From assembly GCA_964495375.1 (NCBI GenBank), contig CAZBWM010000025.1, positions 1-64,000 on the forward strand: a stretch of 64,000 nucleotides of DNA, written 5' to 3'. The notes under the pieces are model-generated. The model made no database searches. It was given only the letters and a program-made list of their open reading frames with translations, and was not told the DNA's origin. A program made the translations under genes and the position numbers. Below are positions 17,342 through 27,250 of the stretch, one piece after another. Positions within the stretch are counted from its first letter, which is position 1. Each line of letters starts with the position of its first letter. Source of the DNA: JAIESQ01 sp964495375 (GTDB taxonomy: Bacteria; Planctomycetota; Planctomycetia; Pirellulales; JAEUIK01).

Positions 17342-18844
17342 CTACGCCTTGTCCGGGTCCACTCCGTCGATCCACGGGCCGGCCAGCTTCATGTAGTCGG
17401 GCTCGACCAGCAGGCTGCCGGTGTCGCCAGCCTTCCAGCCGGGGATGTGCTTCGGCTTGGCGCGGGCTTTGGACATCTGCTCCCAGCCGGCTGCCCAACT
17501 GGCGTCGGCGTCGACCGCCTTCTTGTTGTCCGCGTCGAAGAAGAATGCCTTCCCCTCGCGGTAGCTGCGCGCGCCCAGGTTTACCAGCACGATGGCCGCG
17601 GCGCCCAGGTCGGGCGTGTTGTTGCAGCTCACGGGCTTGTTCTCCTGAATGGCCTTGAGCCAGTTGCTGAAGTGCATCTTCGTGGTGTCGCGAACCGGCT
17701 CGTCGACCTCGATCCGCTCCTTCTTCTGCCCGCTGATCTTGGTGACCTGCGGGCGTTCGGGAATGAAATCGAAGCCGCGGAAATCTTCGCCGTTGCCAAA
17801 CTCGAACGAGCCGTAATGGCCGCGAATCAACTGCCGGATCGGCGTGTTTTCGCAGCTCATCGTGGCAGTCACGAGACCCTGCACCCCTTCGGCGAAGTCG
17901 GCGACCACCGTGGCCACGTCGGGCACGTCGCGGCCGTCGTACTCGATAAAGATGCCGCCTGCGCCAACCACGCGCTTCGGATACCGCAGCCCCGTGGCCT
18001 TGAGCATCGAGGTGGTGCGGTGTACGAACAGGTCGGTGTACATGCCCGAGCCGAACGGCCAATAGCAGCGCCACTGAGCGTACACGGCGCGATCGAACGG
18101 CATGTCGGGGGCGAGCCCTTCATCGACACCCAGCCAGCGCTTCCAATCGACGGTCTGCGGGCTCATCTGCTTGTCGAGCCCGTAGTAACGCCACTGCCCC
18201 ATGATCGAGTTACGGAAGTACTCGGTCTGGTACATCAACACCTTGCCGAGCTTGCCGTCGTTGAGCAACTCGTTGACCTTGCCCCAGATCGGCAGGCTGG
18301 TCGACTGCACGCCGACCTGCATGACCTTGCCGCTGGATCGCCAGGCGTCGACGACGGCCATCGCCTCTTCGACGGTGTGGGTCATCGGCTTTTCGCAATA
18401 GACGTGCTTGCCGGCCTTGAGCGCGTCGATCGTTTGCTTGGCGTGCCAGTGATCGGGCGTGGCGATGCAGACGGCGTCGACCTCAGGATCGGCCAGCATG
18501 TCGCGATAATCGTCGTACTTCTTGCCGACCACCTGCTGCCCGCCATCGGTCGCGCTCTCGGTCTCGAGGTACTTGAGGACCTTGTCGCGCTGCTCGCTGT
18601 AAACTTCGCTGACGGCGACCAGGTCGATATTGGCCCCTTCCTTGCGCAGCTTCATCAGGGTTTGCACGTGCGCGCCGAAGCCACGACCGCCGGGGCCGAT
18701 GAAGCCGATCCGCAGGCGCTCGCCGGCATTCAGAGCGTGTGCCCGCGCCGGCGCGGTGAACAAGCTACTGGCGGCCGCGGTAACGGCGGCCGTGGCGGCC
18801 GAGGTTTGCAAAAAGTTGCGTCGAGAGACGTTCGATTCGCTCAT
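17342..18844 (-). CDS. Tat-exported Gfo/Idh/MocA family oxidoreductase
   Basis: This is a 500-residue protein. The ATG at 18844 has AGGAG nine bases upstream and is followed by a twin-arginine signal (SRRNFLQTSAATAAVTAAASS, cleavage near ARAHA). The frame is open to 19906, but the extra part carries a hairpin repeat and is not coding. The mature protein shows the Rossmann motif GFIGPGGRGFG, then CIATPDHWHAKQ and KHVYCEKPM with the conserved lysine. The C-terminal part (TPDLGAAAIVLVNLGARSYR) is the usual end of planctomycete members that bind sugar-derived substrates. The exact reaction is unknown. It differs enough from the 14685 protein that recent duplication is unlikely. Confidence 0.92.
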   Translation of the reverse strand: MSESNVSRRNFLQTSAATAAVTAAASSLFTAPARAHALNAGERLRIGFIGPGGRGFGAHVQTLMKLRKEGANIDLVAVSEVYSEQRDKVLKYLETESATDGGQQVVGKKYDDYRDMLADPEVDAVCIATPDHWHAKQTIDALKAGKHVYCEKPMTHTVEEAMAVVDAWRSSGKVMQVGVQSTSLPIWGKVNELLNDGKLGKVLMYQTEYFRNSIMGQWRYYGLDKQMSPQTVDWKRWLGVDEGLAPDMPFDRAVYAQWRCYWPFGSGMYTDLFVHRTTSMLKATGLRYPKRVVGAGGIFIEYDGRDVPDVATVVADFAEGVQGLVTATMSCENTPIRQLIRGHYGSFEFGNGEDFRGFDFIPERPQVTKISGQKKERIEVDEPVRDTTKMHFSNWLKAIQENKPVSCNNTPDLGAAAIVLVNLGARSYREGKAFFFDADNKKAVDADASWAAGWEQMSKARAKPKHIPGWKAGDTGSLLVEPDYMKLAGPWIDGVDPDKA

Positions 18845-19270
18845 GACCGACAGGCTCCTAAGGTTCGCTTGAGCAAGTTGCGGTCGCGATCGGTAGATCG
18901 CGTCCGCCGTGGGTAGGTGATTCGGCTGGTGACGGCGCGGAGATCGTGGGCTGTGGTCGTCGAGCCGAAATAACTCGGCTCGGACCAAGTCGCCCGACCT
19001 CCCGAAGCCGGCGCCCTGCTTCGGCCGGCTGGCTGCGAGCATTCTAGTCACCCGGCCAAAGGATTGCACTACTCCCTGGCCGCTGAAAGTGGGGCCCTCG
19101 ATCGCCGCGGACGATGGCCCGAACGGTGTCAGGAACCGATTCAAGCGGCAGGGCACCAATAGCTGGTCCACACTGGAATCGGTTCCTGACACCGATCGGA
19201 TGCGGCTCCTACTAGACTGACCCACTCGAACTGGCTTGTCCCCCGGAGGCGGCGTAAGCTGACGTTCATC
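18845..19270. other. Divergent intergenic region with hairpin repeat
   Basis: This 426-bp gap lies between the divergent Gfo/Idh/MocA gene and the membrane-protein gene. It contains hairpin copy C (19120-19199). I see no gene in the remainder, which must carry promoters for both directions. No clear -35/-10 pair can be assigned. Confidence 0.5.
19120..19199. repeat. Hairpin repeat AACGGTGYCAGGAACCG (copy C)
   Basis: The left arm (GAACGGTGTCAGGAACCGAT, 19120-19145) and the right arm (GAATCGGTTCCTGACACCGA, 19174-19199) pair almost perfectly across a loop of about 29 bases. The arm sequence and loop size match copy B at 5445. Both loops begin GCGGCA. It lies about 70 bp upstream of the membrane-protein gene. 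Confidence 0.85.
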
Positions 19271-19870
19271 ATGGCCAGCCCGGCATTCGAAAAGCGCGCT
19301 GCAAACTCGGCCGATCTGTTGGCTGCCGGCCCCCCCGTTGATGTCGGCGACCTGCCTGGTGCGACTGTCACGACCGATCGGCTGACCATCTTCCGCCTGC
19401 TGGTGATCACGGCCGGTATTGCCGTCGGGCTGGTGATCTTTTCGCCGAAGGTCGATCCCAGTGATAAATCGCCTTACAACGTCGAGTACTTTCGCCATTT
19501 GGCGGCCGCGCCGATCATCGGCGCCTGCCTGCCCGCTGGGTTCTTCGCTTGGGGATGGCGACGCCGTAGCCAGGCCCGGCTCGGCCCCGGCGGACTGCTG
19601 GCCCTGACGATGACCTGCGGAGTGCTCCTGCTGTTGCCGCCGTCGATGATGACCGGCGACCGCGGCATGGGCTTTATGTGTCTGCGCTACATGCTGCCGC
19701 TCCTGAGCCTGTGGTACCTTGTCGCCATGGCCGCCGCCGGGCAACTGAAACGCGAGAAGCTGACCGGCGGCATTCCCTGGGCAGAACGCTACGCTCTTTA
19801 TTTGGCCATCGCCTGGCTCCCCGAAGCCGCTTGGCTGCTCTACAACATCTATGAGGAAGCGCTCCGATGA
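19271..19870 (+). CDS. Four-helix integral membrane protein, function unknown
   Basis: This 199-residue protein has an N-terminal cytoplasmic stretch of about 40 residues, then four hydrophobic segments: IFRLLVITAGIAVGLVIF, an Ala/Gly-rich helix around PIIGACLPAGFFAW, LLALTMTCGVLLLLP and LLSLWYLVAMAAAG. A final amphipathic region ends in WLLYNIYEEALR. I recognise no family. Its stop overlaps the start of the following alpha/beta hydrolase by four bases (ATGA), so the two are probably translationally coupled. Confidence 0.7.
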   Translation: MASPAFEKRAANSADLLAAGPPVDVGDLPGATVTTDRLTIFRLLVITAGIAVGLVIFSPKVDPSDKSPYNVEYFRHLAAAPIIGACLPAGFFAWGWRRRSQARLGPGGLLALTMTCGVLLLLPPSMMTGDRGMGFMCLRYMLPLLSLWYLVAMAAAGQLKREKLTGGIPWAERYALYLAIAWLPEAAWLLYNIYEEALR

Positions 19871-20841
19871 AGACTGTGAACCTCGTTGGCAGTTTTTTTG
19901 TGCCAATGCTGGCTTCCCCAGCAGTGCTGGTGCGAGTCACTCGCTACACGCTCGTGGCTGCACTGTTGGCTATGACTGCGGCGCGCAGTTTCGCCGCTGA
20001 CGACCAGCCCACGAAGCCGGCGCTGCCCGAGCCCGAAGTCATTAAGATCTGGCCCAACGGCGCGCCCGGCGCCGCCGGCGATACCGAGGCCGATATTCCG
20101 ACGCTCTCGATCTACGCGCCGCCGGCCGATATGCGGCAGCGCGCGGCCGTCGTCATTTGCCCCGGTGGCGGTTACCAGCATCTGGCGGTCGGGCACGAAG
20201 GGACCGAGATCGCCGAGTGGCTCAACTCGCATGGCATCACCGCCGGCATCCTGCGCTATCGTCTGGCCCCGCGCTACAAGCATCCGGCCATGCTCAACGA
20301 CGTGCAGCGCGCCGTGCGGATCGTGCGTAGTTCCGCCAAAGAGCGCAACATCGACGCCGACAAGATCGGCGTGATCGGCTTCTCAGCGGGCGGGCATCTG
20401 GTCTCCACCATTGCCACGCACTTCGACGCCGGAAAAAGTGAAGCGACTGACCCGATCGAGCAGGCAAGCTGCCGCCCCGACTTCGCGATCCTTGGCTATC
20501 CGGTGATCGCCATCGCCACGGAGTACGCTCACGGCGGCTCGCGCAAAAACTTGCTTGGCGACAACCCGCCGCAAGAACTGCTCGAAAGCCTGTCGAACGA
20601 GCGGATGGTCACGTCCGACTCGCCGCCATGCTTCCTCGTGCACTCAGGCACGGATACCGCGGTCCCGCCGGAGAACAGCGTGTTGTTCTATTTGGCCTTG
20701 CGCAAAGCCAAGGTGCCGGTCGAAATGCACATCTTCGAACAAGGCCCGCACGGCTTCGGCCTGGGTCAGAAAGATCCGGCGCTAAAGCAGTGGCCCGGCC
20801 TGTGCGCGGAGTGGATGACCGAGCATGGGTTTATTAAGTAG
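19867..20841 (+). CDS. Exported alpha/beta hydrolase (acetyl-xylan esterase/BD-FAE type)
   Basis: This 324-residue protein has an N-terminal signal peptide (LVAALLAMTAARSFAADD). It then shows the fold of bacterial carbohydrate esterases: the oxyanion motif VICPGGGYQHLA, the nucleophile elbow GFSAGGH with Ser173, Asp263 in SGTDTAVPPE and His295 in GPHGFGLG. The phrase YRLAPRYKHPAMLNDVQRAVR before the nucleophile is typical of the BD-FAE/pectin-acetylesterase-like group that removes acetyl or feruloyl groups from plant or algal polysaccharides. It probably acts in the periplasm. Translation is coupled to the upstream membrane protein by an ATGA overlap. Confidence 0.9.
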   Translation: MKTVNLVGSFFVPMLASPAVLVRVTRYTLVAALLAMTAARSFAADDQPTKPALPEPEVIKIWPNGAPGAAGDTEADIPTLSIYAPPADMRQRAAVVICPGGGYQHLAVGHEGTEIAEWLNSHGITAGILRYRLAPRYKHPAMLNDVQRAVRIVRSSAKERNIDADKIGVIGFSAGGHLVSTIATHFDAGKSEATDPIEQASCRPDFAILGYPVIAIATEYAHGGSRKNLLGDNPPQELLESLSNERMVTSDSPPCFLVHSGTDTAVPPENSVLFYLALRKAKVPVEMHIFEQGPHGFGLGQKDPALKQWPGLCAEWMTEHGFIK

Positions 20842-20882
20842 GGAAATGCCCTCAAGCCTGTCGCCTCACGCTTCACGCCTGA

Positions 20883-22403
20883 CTACGGCTTCCCCACTTG
20901 AAACGCCGCTGCCTTAACGAGCGGTGATGCGGCGCCGTTAGCCGCCACGTCTCCACTCGTTTCCTCGCGCACAATCCGCTCCGGCAAGTCGCTGGGGTGC
21001 GGCGCAGCCAAGGTCATCAAAAACGTCACCACGTCGGCCCGATCGGCCTTCGACAGATTGGCGAATTTTCGCGCCGAGCGCAGCGCCTCGCCGCCGTGCC
21101 AGCCGACCGCCTCTTCGACCGTCGCTGCGCGGCCATCGTGCAGGTAGGGGCCCGAGTCGCGCACTCCCCACAAGGGCGGTGTCTTCCATTCCTGCCGGAA
21201 GACCTGCATCTCGCCCGGCGAAGGCTGCCGAATCGCGGGAATTACCGGGCCGTAATAGTTCCCCGTCCGCACCGGCTCCACGATGGTCGGCGGGTCAGGC
21301 TGCGGCGATGGCAATGGATCGGCCAGGCTGCGCCCCATGTCGTGCAACAACAGGTCGCTATAGATGCCGCTCACCGAGGCCAAGGTCGCCCGATGGCATA
21401 CCGCGCAGCCGATCTTGCCGAATAGCGCCTCGCCATGCTTGATGCGCAAGTCGTTCTCGGCGTCCGTCGGCTCCAACCGCCGCGGCGCCGGCAGGCTGGC
21501 CACGAACGCCGTCATCTCGTTGCACTCGGTGTCGCTGATATCGTACCGCGGCGGCGGGCCCGCCTGCACCGCTTCATTGACCAAGGCGCCGCCAGCCGCG
21601 GCATCGTCCGCGGGCGCAGGCTCGGGCGTCAGCCCCATCTCCGCTTCGCAGGCGCCGCGCACGAATTCGCCCAGCGTCTTGATCTGACCGCGCCACCCGA
21701 ACCGGCCATACAAGCGACCGGTCACCTCCGGATCTTCGCGCGTCTGCTGCAGGGCGACTTGCGCGAGCACGCTGGGCTGAATCAACTCGATCAGGCCCAG
21801 CCCAAACAGCGGTGTCGTGTTGCGGGCCGTCATCAGCAGCTTGATATCGCCGTACTTCAGCGTGCGATAAGGTTCCATCACGCGCTGGTCGCGCCCTTCC
21901 TCGATCGGCAGTTGCGCGTATTGCAGATCGCCGTCGGGCACGATCTTGATGCCCAACAGCTTGCCCCGCGCAGCGTCGTAGCCCGCCGACAGCCGGTTGA
22001 AACGGTGCAACACGGTGGTTGGCGCGCTGTTGAAGCCCGGATGCAATGCTGCCAACCGCCTGGCCGCCGGCCCGCGACGTTCTGCCTTTGCAACTACCGA
22101 AAGCACGTCGACGTTCTTGCTCAGCGGGCCGGCGCCGCCGATCCCGCCTTGCAGGTGGCAGGCCATGCACGAGCGTTCGTTGAACAGCGGACCGAGCCCG
22201 TCTCCATTGCCGTCGTCGCGGCGCTCGGCTTTCCAGGTGCGCTCGAAGAGTTCCTGCCCGCGGCGCAACAACGCTCGTTCTTCGTCGGCGTTGGCCGGTT
22301 CCAACGACCGTGCCGGGCCAGCCGAAACCAAGAGCACCACGGCCGTCACCGACAAGCGGACGGCACACGCGCAGCAGCGCGCAGCAAACGACGCGTACAT
22401 CAC
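20883..22403 (-). CDS. Di-haem oxidoreductase-like cytochrome c (DHOR family)
   Basis: The 506-residue protein has a signal peptide (VTAVVLLVSAGPARSLE) and two c-type haem motifs, Cys79-His83 (CMACH) and Cys333-His337 (CAVCH). The surrounding text NGDGLGPLFNERSCMACH, GKIGCAVCHRA and TPPLWGVRDSGPYLHDGRAATVEEAV matches the DHOR/thiol oxidoreductase family found beside imelysin-like iron proteins. The C-terminal LHDGRA motif is the usual distal-ligand region. It is predicted to carry electrons in the periplasm, with unknown donor and acceptor. An adjacent Met codon gives an alternative start three bases in. It is convergent with the esterase gene, 41 bp away. Confidence 0.87.
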   Translation of the reverse strand: MMYASFAARCCACAVRLSVTAVVLLVSAGPARSLEPANADEERALLRRGQELFERTWKAERRDDGNGDGLGPLFNERSCMACHLQGGIGGAGPLSKNVDVLSVVAKAERRGPAARRLAALHPGFNSAPTTVLHRFNRLSAGYDAARGKLLGIKIVPDGDLQYAQLPIEEGRDQRVMEPYRTLKYGDIKLLMTARNTTPLFGLGLIELIQPSVLAQVALQQTREDPEVTGRLYGRFGWRGQIKTLGEFVRGACEAEMGLTPEPAPADDAAAGGALVNEAVQAGPPPRYDISDTECNEMTAFVASLPAPRRLEPTDAENDLRIKHGEALFGKIGCAVCHRATLASVSGIYSDLLLHDMGRSLADPLPSPQPDPPTIVEPVRTGNYYGPVIPAIRQPSPGEMQVFRQEWKTPPLWGVRDSGPYLHDGRAATVEEAVGWHGGEALRSARKFANLSKADRADVVTFLMTLAAPHPSDLPERIVREETSGDVAANGAASPLVKAAAFQVGKP

Positions 22404-22643
22404 GACCTCCCGGGTCCAGTGTCCTACTGACGGAAGCCGAAGCCTTGTTCCCTCGCGGCCGGCGATGACGCGATCTGCACCGGGCCGCTACGGCGCAATC
22501 TACCGCCGCGCGGCCCCAGCACCAAGCAAGATTCTCGAAATGTTAGAATTGGCCTGTCGGTGCGCGGCCGCCCCCACTCGCTGGCAATAGCCCTCAGGCA
22601 ACTCGCGACTGAGCTCAGGTCACAGGCGGCGGGCCGCGGCCCG

Positions 22644-23984
22644 CTACTTCGTTGGCGGCGCTACGCGCACTGCTTGACCCGGCTTGAGCGCTTCGGGCTG
22701 TTTGAGCACGATCAATTGATTTTCGTCGACGCCCGAGACGACCTCGATTTCGCTGCCGCTACGGAGCCCCAGCTCGACGGGGCAGCGCTCGATCTTGCCA
22801 CCGTCGACGACCAGGCAGGCGGGCCCTTCGGCGTCGCGCACGATGGCCGCGGCCGGAACCACCAGCGCGCCTTCGCGCCGCGCCAGCTCGATCGTCGCCG
22901 TGGCGTACATGCCCGGCCGCATCACGCCCTGCGGATTCGGGATGTCAATTTCCGTTCGCAGCGAGCGGTTCGCTTCTTGCAACGACCAACTCGATCGCGC
23001 GACCTGGGCGTCAAACTCGCTCGCCGTGAGCGCCTGCACGCGGATCTTGGCCGTGTCGCCGCTGTCGACGTAGGGCGCTTCCAGCTCAGGGACGTTGACG
23101 AAGATGCGGACGACCTTGGTTTGGGCGACCACCAAGAGCGGCTTGCCGGCGCCATCGCTGGCAGGTTGCACGAAGTGGCCCGTATCGACCTCGCGGCGCG
23201 TCACGGTTCCCTCGTAAGGAGACTTGATCTCGGTGTAGGCCAACATGGTCTTCGCGTGCGCCAGATCCGCTCGAGCGACGCGGAGTCGCGCCGCGGCAGC
23301 CCCTTGATCGGCCTGCGCTTTGCCGACGTTCGCTTGAGCTTCGTACGATGCGGTGCGGGCCGACTGGACCTTGGCCGCTACTTCGCGCGCTGTCGCTTCC
23401 GCGGAACGAAGCTGGCTAAGGGTCTCTTCCTCGAGCTTCTTGCTGACCGAGCCTTTCTCGGCCAGCTCCTTGATTCGCGCGTGCTCCGATTTCCAACGAT
23501 CGAGGTCGGCGTCGGCACGGGCGACACCGGCTTCCATTTCGGCGATCTTGGCTTGTGCGGTCTCAGCGGCGGCAATGGCGGCGGCCACCGCCGATGCTGC
23601 TTGCTTGACTTCCGCTTCGGCCTGGGCGATGAGGGCTTCTTTTTGCTCGACGTCGTCGGCCAACTCTGGAATGGCCAGCTTGATGAGTAACTGGTCTTTC
23701 CGCACGACGTCGCCGATGTCGACCAGCACTTCGTCGACATAGCCCGCCGTCTTGGCGTATAGCGGCGTCTCCTCGAAGGCCTCGATACGCCCGGGTTGTG
23801 TCGTGGTCAGCGTCAGCGTTTTGCGTTGTGCTTTGCCGGCGACGACTTGCGGAGCCTGTGCCCCTTGTTCCTGGACTTGCTGCTGATCTTGCTTCTCGGC
23901 GGCGGGCTGGTGGGCACAACCACTTGCGCCGCTAGCGATCGCCACGAGGAAGAGCAGCTTGTATCTAGCGGAAATGCGCGCCAT
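22644..23984 (-). CDS. RND efflux periplasmic adaptor lipoprotein (HlyD/MFP family)
   Basis: The 446-residue protein carries a lipoprotein signal peptide with lipobox ASGC (Cys23). Its architecture is that of a membrane fusion protein: a barrel-sandwich half (PLYAKTAGYVDEVLVDIGDVV), a long Ala/Glu/Gln coiled-coil hairpin (about 110-240), the second lipoyl half (YTEIKSPYEGTVTRREVDTGHFV) and beta-barrel and MP domains (ATIELARREGALVVPAAAI). It bridges the inner-membrane pump and the outer-membrane channel. Its start overlaps the permease stop in a TGATG, so the two are translationally coupled. The substrate is unknown. Confidence 0.93.
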   Translation of the reverse strand: MARISARYKLLFLVAIASGASGCAHQPAAEKQDQQQVQEQGAQAPQVVAGKAQRKTLTLTTTQPGRIEAFEETPLYAKTAGYVDEVLVDIGDVVRKDQLLIKLAIPELADDVEQKEALIAQAEAEVKQAASAVAAAIAAAETAQAKIAEMEAGVARADADLDRWKSEHARIKELAEKGSVSKKLEEETLSQLRSAEATAREVAAKVQSARTASYEAQANVGKAQADQGAAAARLRVARADLAHAKTMLAYTEIKSPYEGTVTRREVDTGHFVQPASDGAGKPLLVVAQTKVVRIFVNVPELEAPYVDSGDTAKIRVQALTASEFDAQVARSSWSLQEANRSLRTEIDIPNPQGVMRPGMYATATIELARREGALVVPAAAIVRDAEGPACLVVDGGKIERCPVELGLRSGSEIEVVSGVDENQLIVLKQPEALKPGQAVRVAPPTK

Positions 23985-26900
23985 CAGATGCTGTCTCCCA
24001 AATCTGCCAGGCTATTGGCTGCGGCTGACGTGAAATAACCGCTGTGTGGGTCCGTGGGGTCGAGCGATGCCGATGCCGACTTCGCCCGGCTTTGGATGAT
24101 TGCAAAGATGCCGGGCAGGATGAACAGCGTGGCCACCGTGGCGGCTGCGAGTCCGCCGATCACCGCGCGCCCCAGTGGGGCGTTCTGCTGACCCGCTTCA
24201 CCCAGCCCCAGCGCCATCGGCAACATGCCTGCAATCATGGCCGAGCTGGTCATCAGCACTGCTCGCAAGCGGCTGCCGGCCCCGACGATCGCGGCCGCCG
24301 TCGAGCTTTGGCCGGCACGGCGACTGTTTTCCGCAAAAGTGATCAACAGAATTGCATTGGCCATCGCCACGCCGATGGCCATGATCGAGCCGACGAACGA
24401 CTGAATGTTGAGTGTCGTGCCGGTCACCAGCAGCACCAGCAGCACGCCGGCGATCACTGCCGGCACCGTTGATACCGTGGCCAGCGCCAAGCGCATCGAT
24501 TGAAAGTTGGCCGTCAGCACGAGAAACACGACCAGAATCGCCACCGCCAGTCCGACCGCCAGGCCGCTCATCATTTCGTTCAATGGCACGATCTGGCCAC
24601 GGATTTCGACTTTAGCCCCCTCGGGTGGCTTGCCGCTCCGTTCGATCGCGGCCTGCACCTGGCGAGCCACCGCGCCGAGCGCTGCGTCATGAATGTTGGC
24701 CGTGATGGTCACTTGCCGCTTCATGTTGTAGCGATCGAACTGGCCGGGCATCGCGCCGGCTTGCAGGCTCGCGACATCGCGCACCAGCACCTGCCCTGCC
24801 GCGGAATCGTGTACTGGCAGCCGCGCCAGATCGTCGGTCGTCTTGAGTGTCTCCACGCGATCGTCGGGCGAGCGCAGCACCTGTCGCGGAATCTCGACCT
24901 GAACCTGGTAGGCGATGCCCGACTTCGGATCGGCCCAATAATTGGGAACGATGAATCGGCTCGAAGACGTGGCCAGGGTCAGCGCGCGAGAGACATCGAC
25001 CGGCGTCAGCCCCGCCAGCCCCGCCTTTTCGCGATCGATCTGTACGTCGATCGTGGGATAGTCCAGCGATTGACCGAACTGCACGTCACGGAGCGACGGG
25101 ATGTGCAGCAGCTCGGCCCGTAGTTTTTCGGCGAAGGCGCGACTATCCGGCAGGCTGGGGCCACTCACCGCGATTTCGATGGGCGTCGGCGATCCAAAGC
25201 TCATCACCTCGTTGACGATATCCGAGGGCTCGAACGACACCCGCAGCTCGGGCAGCTTCTCGGCCACGCGTTGCCGCAGTTGTTCTTTCAACTGCTCGAC
25301 CCGCACGCCGCTTGCTTCGTCCAGGTCGACGTACAGGATGGCCTCTTCCGGACCGCGCGACCATTGATAAACCGCGTTCACCGGAAAGTTGGAATGAATC
25401 ATGCCCACGTAGCCGAGCGTCAGCGCGACGTTTTCGGCCCCGATTTCTTGCTTGACCAGATCGAGCACGTCGAGCGCGTAGCGTTCGGTCCGCGCGATCT
25501 GCGTGCCATCGGGAGCGCGAATGCGCAGTCGGAACTGACCCGCGTCGACCACGGGAAAGATCTCGCGACCGATCCGCGGCGCGAGCCAGGCGACTAGGAT
25601 CAATGCCAGCGCCAGATAGCCTCCCAACGCAGCCCAGCGCGCCGCCACCATTTTCGACAGCGCCCGCTCATAGCGCCAACGCAGTCGACCGAAAAGCGTT
25701 GCGTCGTCACGCTCGTCATAATGGAAGTGACGCAGCAACCACACGCTGACGACCGGCACAAACGTGCTCGACAGCAGGTACGAGCCAATCATCGCGAAGC
25801 CGACGGCCATCGCCAACGGCGCAAACAGCCGCTGTGCGGCCCCCTGCATGAAAAAGGCGGGAATGAACACGGCCAGGATGCACAACATCGCCAACAAGCG
25901 CGGCACCGCAGTCTGGAAATTGCCGAGCCGAACCGCCAGCGCGATCGAATCGGTATGCGTCATTTGGGCGTGAATGTTCTCGACTTCGACCGTCGCCTCG
26001 TCGACCAGAATGCCAATCGCCAGCGCCAGACCGCCCAGCGTCATCACGTTGATCGTTTCGCCGGTCAGCCAGAGCGCTAGAATCGAACAGCAGAGCGCCA
26101 AGGGGATGTTCATCACTACGACCAGCGCGCTACGCCAGTCGCGCAAGAATAGCAGCACGGCGAGACCGACCAGGATGGCGCCGAGTGCTCCTTCCATCAC
26201 CACCGATTCCACGGCCCGCGTCACATACGGCGACTGGTCGAACTCGAAGTTTACCTGGATGTCGTCTGGCAGGGCCGCCTGCATCTCGGGCAGGGCCTTC
26301 TTGATGTTCGTGATCACACTCATCGTCGACGCGTCGGCGCGCTTCGTTGCCAGGATGTAAACGGCGCGGCGACCGTTGGCCAGCGCATAGCCGGCCGGCG
26401 CGTCGGCCGCATCGGCGACGTAGGCCACGTCGCGAACGTAGACCGGCGAGGCGCCCGTGCGGATCGGCACGGTCAACAATTGCAGCGGGTCTTTGACGAC
26501 CGCGTTTACTGAGACAATCGGGTACTTGTCCCCCACCAGCAGATTGCCCGAGGGGCTGATCGCGTTCCCCTTGGTGATCGCCGTGACGACCTCCTCGGGC
26601 GACATCCCATACGCTTGCAGTCGCTGCGGATCGACCGTGACGACAATCGATCGCGCGCTGCCGCCAAACGGTGGCGGCGCCGACACCCCTGGCAAGGCTG
26701 AGAACATCGGCCGGATGCGAAACAGCGCGATGTCCTGGATCTCCGCGATCGTGCGCGTCTCGCTCGACATCACCAGGTAGCCGACCGGCACGCTCCCCGT
26801 GTCGAAGCGCATTACAAAGGGCGACACCGTCCCTGGCGGCATAAAGGCCTGCGACCGATTGACGTAATTGATCGTCTCGGCCATCGCCTGCGACATGTCG

Positions 26901-27250
26901 GTGCCCGGATGAAAGTACAGCTTCATCAGGGCGGTGCCTTGCACGTTCCGCGACTCCACGTGATGGATGCCGCTGATATAGAGGAAGTGGTACTCGTAGT
27001 AGTTGGTGAGAAAGCCTTCCATCTGCGCCGGGTCCATGCCGCCATAAGGCTGGCAGACGTAGATCACCGGCAGATTCAGACGGGGAAAGATGTCGACTTC
27101 CATTCCCCGCGGCAGCCCCTGGGGATAAGGAATGCCCAACTGCTCGCAGACCGCCCCGCCGACCGCCAGAAAGCTCCCCAACGCCAGCGCAGCAACCAGC
27201 ACCATCACGGTCAGCGGGCGCCGGAGTGCTGTAGTGATGATGAACTGCAT
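23984..27250 (-). CDS. RND efflux permease (AcrB/HAE1-like)
   Basis: The ATG at 27250 gives 1088 residues, close to the usual RND size. The first helix follows at once (ALRRPLTVMVLVAALALGSFL). A TTG 39 bases upstream is possible but less typical. Two large periplasmic regions follow TM1 and TM7. TM4 reads INVMTLGGLALAIGILVDEATVEVENI and so carries an acidic residue of the proton relay. The second half has the matching FVGSIMAIGVAMANAILLITFAENSRR. The family pumps drugs, lipids or metals with proton antiport. The TM4 sequence fits the HAE1-type or unclassified planctomycete branch better than CusA (inference). It is the first gene of a coupled pair with the adaptor and is divergent from the outer-membrane factor. 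Confidence 0.93.
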   Translation of the reverse strand: MQFIITTALRRPLTVMVLVAALALGSFLAVGGAVCEQLGIPYPQGLPRGMEVDIFPRLNLPVIYVCQPYGGMDPAQMEGFLTNYYEYHFLYISGIHHVESRNVQGTALMKLYFHPGTDMSQAMAETINYVNRSQAFMPPGTVSPFVMRFDTGSVPVGYLVMSSETRTIAEIQDIALFRIRPMFSALPGVSAPPPFGGSARSIVVTVDPQRLQAYGMSPEEVVTAITKGNAISPSGNLLVGDKYPIVSVNAVVKDPLQLLTVPIRTGASPVYVRDVAYVADAADAPAGYALANGRRAVYILATKRADASTMSVITNIKKALPEMQAALPDDIQVNFEFDQSPYVTRAVESVVMEGALGAILVGLAVLLFLRDWRSALVVVMNIPLALCCSILALWLTGETINVMTLGGLALAIGILVDEATVEVENIHAQMTHTDSIALAVRLGNFQTAVPRLLAMLCILAVFIPAFFMQGAAQRLFAPLAMAVGFAMIGSYLLSSTFVPVVSVWLLRHFHYDERDDATLFGRLRWRYERALSKMVAARWAALGGYLALALILVAWLAPRIGREIFPVVDAGQFRLRIRAPDGTQIARTERYALDVLDLVKQEIGAENVALTLGYVGMIHSNFPVNAVYQWSRGPEEAILYVDLDEASGVRVEQLKEQLRQRVAEKLPELRVSFEPSDIVNEVMSFGSPTPIEIAVSGPSLPDSRAFAEKLRAELLHIPSLRDVQFGQSLDYPTIDVQIDREKAGLAGLTPVDVSRALTLATSSSRFIVPNYWADPKSGIAYQVQVEIPRQVLRSPDDRVETLKTTDDLARLPVHDSAAGQVLVRDVASLQAGAMPGQFDRYNMKRQVTITANIHDAALGAVARQVQAAIERSGKPPEGAKVEIRGQIVPLNEMMSGLAVGLAVAILVVFLVLTANFQSMRLALATVSTVPAVIAGVLLVLLVTGTTLNIQSFVGSIMAIGVAMANAILLITFAENSRRAGQSSTAAAIVGAGSRLRAVLMTSSAMIAGMLPMALGLGEAGQQNAPLGRAVIGGLAAATVATLFILPGIFAIIQSRAKSASASLDPTDPHSGYFTSAAANSLADLGDSI

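Noticed and set aside
17219..18916. A 565-codon plus-strand open frame
   Set aside because: It is antisense to the second Gfo/Idh/MocA gene, which has a Tat signal and the EKP motif. High GC codon bias keeps the opposite strand open.
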